Positions 6,957 through 7,760 of a stretch of 7,760 nt of DNA are shown one piece after another. This DNA comes from Phycisphaeraceae bacterium (GTDB lineage Bacteria; Planctomycetota; Phycisphaerae; Phycisphaerales; Zrk34): NCBI GenBank assembly GCA_028281485.1, contig JANQJT010000331.1:1-7760 (forward strand), written 5' to 3'. Below the pieces are notes generated by a model, which saw only the letters and a list, made by a program, of their open reading frames with translations, was not told where the DNA came from and ran no database searches. Both the position numbers and the translations under genes were made by a program. Each line of letters begins with the position of its first letter. Position 1 is the stretch's first letter.

Positions 6957-7760
6957 GGTTCGGCTCCACCCGCATGTCACCGGGCAGGTCCAGCCCCGCC
7001 TCGTCCAGCGATCCGAGCAGGTCGTCGATCAGGCCGTGGGTGTCGATCTTGTCGAACCGCGCCTTGTAGTTCAGCAGCACGCGGTGGTTGAGCACCGCCG
7101 CGGTAACGGCGCGTACGTCTTCGAAGCCGACGGTGGGTCTGCCGGCGATCAACGCGTTGGCGCGCGACGCTTCGGCGATCGCGATCGCCGCGCGGGGCGA
7201 GGCGCCGTACGTCGCGTACCGCGTGATGCCCGAGGGCGCCTCGGCGCCGTCGGGGTGCGTCGCGGCCACGGGGCGCGCGATGTAGCGACTCACCGGGCGC
7301 GGCAGGAACACGCGGTCCATCACGTCGAACAACGACGTGAGCTGTTCGTGTGACATCGACCACTGCGTCTGCGGCGTTTCACCGCGCCGGCGCGAGTGGA
7401 TGATCTGTTCCATGACCTCCACGTCCGCGGCGTTGACGCGCAGCTTGAACAGGAAGCGGTCGAGCTGCGCCTCGGGCAGCGGGTAGGTGCCCTCCAGCTC
7501 AATCGGGTTCTGGCTGGCCAACACGAAGAACGGCGCGGGCAGCTCGCGCGTGTTGCCCATCAGTGTGACGCGGCGCTCCTGCATCGCCTCCAGCAGCGCG
7601 CTCTGCGTCTTGGGCGAGGCGCGGTTGATCTCGTCTGCCAGAAGGATGTTGGTAAAGATCGGTCCGGGCTCGAACTTCATCTCGCGCCCACCCGACGCGG
7701 CCTCCTGGAGGATGTGCGTGCCGAGGATGTCGCCGGGCATCAGGTCGGGCGTGAACTGCA
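6949..7760 (-). CDS. MoxR-family AAA+ ATPase, 5' partial (N-terminus beyond the right edge)
   Basis: Cytosolic AAA+ ATPase of the MoxR family. These use ATP hydrolysis to act as chaperones or activators, usually on a partner with a VWA domain encoded nearby. The visible part is 269 residues and begins in frame at the window edge with QFTPDL followed by MPGDILGT, the conserved segment after Walker A, so the ATG at 7740 is internal and not the start. Seen in order: Walker B (ILLADEINRA, near 7640-7615), sensor 1 (ASQNP, near 7515), the Arg-finger segment (LPEAQLDRF, near 7475-7450), and sensor 2 (YGASPRAA, near 7205), followed by the C-terminal lid with VLNHRVLLN. Walker A and perhaps 60-80 residues lie outside. 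All visible catalytic residues are intact. The TGA stop overlaps the next gene's start by 8 nt. DUF58 and BatA/VWA genes downstream are its expected partners. Family assignment is near certain; the specific client is unknown. Confidence 0.95.
   Translation of the reverse strand, partial: QFTPDLMPGDILGTHILQEAASGGREMKFEPGPIFTNILLADEINRASPKTQSALLEAMQERRVTLMGNTRELPAPFFVLASQNPIELEGTYPLPEAQLDRFLFKLRVNAADVEVMEQIIHSRRRGETPQTQWSMSHEQLTSLFDVMDRVFLPRPVSRYIARPVAATHPDGAEAPSGITRYATYGASPRAAIAIAEASRANALIAGRPTVGFEDVRAVTAAVLNHRVLLNYKARFDKIDTHGLIDDLLGSLDEAGLDLPGDMRVEPNHD
6964..6970 (-). promoter_or_regulatory. Ribosome binding site deciding the start of the anchored membrane protein
   Basis: GGTGGAG on the minus strand, seven bases before the ATG at 6956 and inside the end of the MoxR-like gene. 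It favours the start at 6956 over the in-frame ATG at 6980 and leaves a clean signal peptide. Confidence 0.65.

Noticed and set aside
7173..7190. 18-bp perfect palindrome containing GCGATCGC within the MoxR-like gene
   Set aside because: It encodes an Ala-Ile-Ala-Ile run in the conserved helix after sensor 2, and CGATCG is frequent throughout the window, so codon use explains it better than a regulatory site.
1..7760. CRISPR arrays, tRNA or rRNA genes, insertion sequences, attachment sites
   Set aside because: No regularly spaced repeats, no transposase-like product, no terminal inverted repeats and no RNA-gene-like stretch were seen; coding genes cover nearly the entire window.

Overview
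This is a high-GC window in which every supported gene lies on the minus strand. The genes form one tightly packed cluster, transcribed from the right edge (7760) to the left edge (1). Adjacent genes overlap by 4, 8 or 29 nt, or are separated by 6, 16 or 34 nt. No promoter or terminator is visible, so the cluster reads as the middle of one operon whose start and end lie outside the window. The protein styles suggest a Planctomycetota-like bacterium, possibly Phycisphaerae. These are the MoxR C-terminal half, the ABC-2 permeases with an N-terminal 'NPxxxKELRQA' motif, and the BatA-N/VWA protein. The taxonomic placement is an inference from family resemblance only.

Layout in transcription order: (1) 7760-6949, a MoxR-family AAA+ ATPase, missing its N-terminus with Walker A. 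(2) 6956-5181, a secreted-then-anchored protein with a large extracytoplasmic region (probable glutamine-amidotransferase-like fold), two adjacent transmembrane helices and a second extracytoplasmic domain. (3) 5164-4220, an ABC-2 type transporter ATPase. (4) 4213-3401, a short ABC-2 permease of about six helices. (5) 3429-1924, a long paralogous permease of about twelve helices. (6) 1927-1055, a DUF58 protein with an intact VWA-type MIDAS motif. (7) 1020 to beyond position 1, a BatA-N/VWA membrane protein, missing its C-terminus.

The MoxR + DUF58 + BatA-like VWA set is a familiar bacterial module. In it a MoxR AAA+ chaperone acts with von Willebrand A proteins, as in the Bat 'aerotolerance' loci. 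Here a complete ABC-2 transporter and an anchored extracytoplasmic protein sit between the ATPase and its VWA partners, with translational-coupling overlaps on both sides. I infer that the whole set works as one envelope-associated machine. The MoxR/DUF58/VWA part would assemble or remodel something at the membrane, and the ABC part would export or energise it. The substrate cannot be read from the sequence.

There is no stretch longer than 34 nt without a minus-strand gene. The many long reading frames on the plus strand and in other minus-strand frames have the Arg/Pro/Asp/His-rich composition of GC-driven shadows and were left out.
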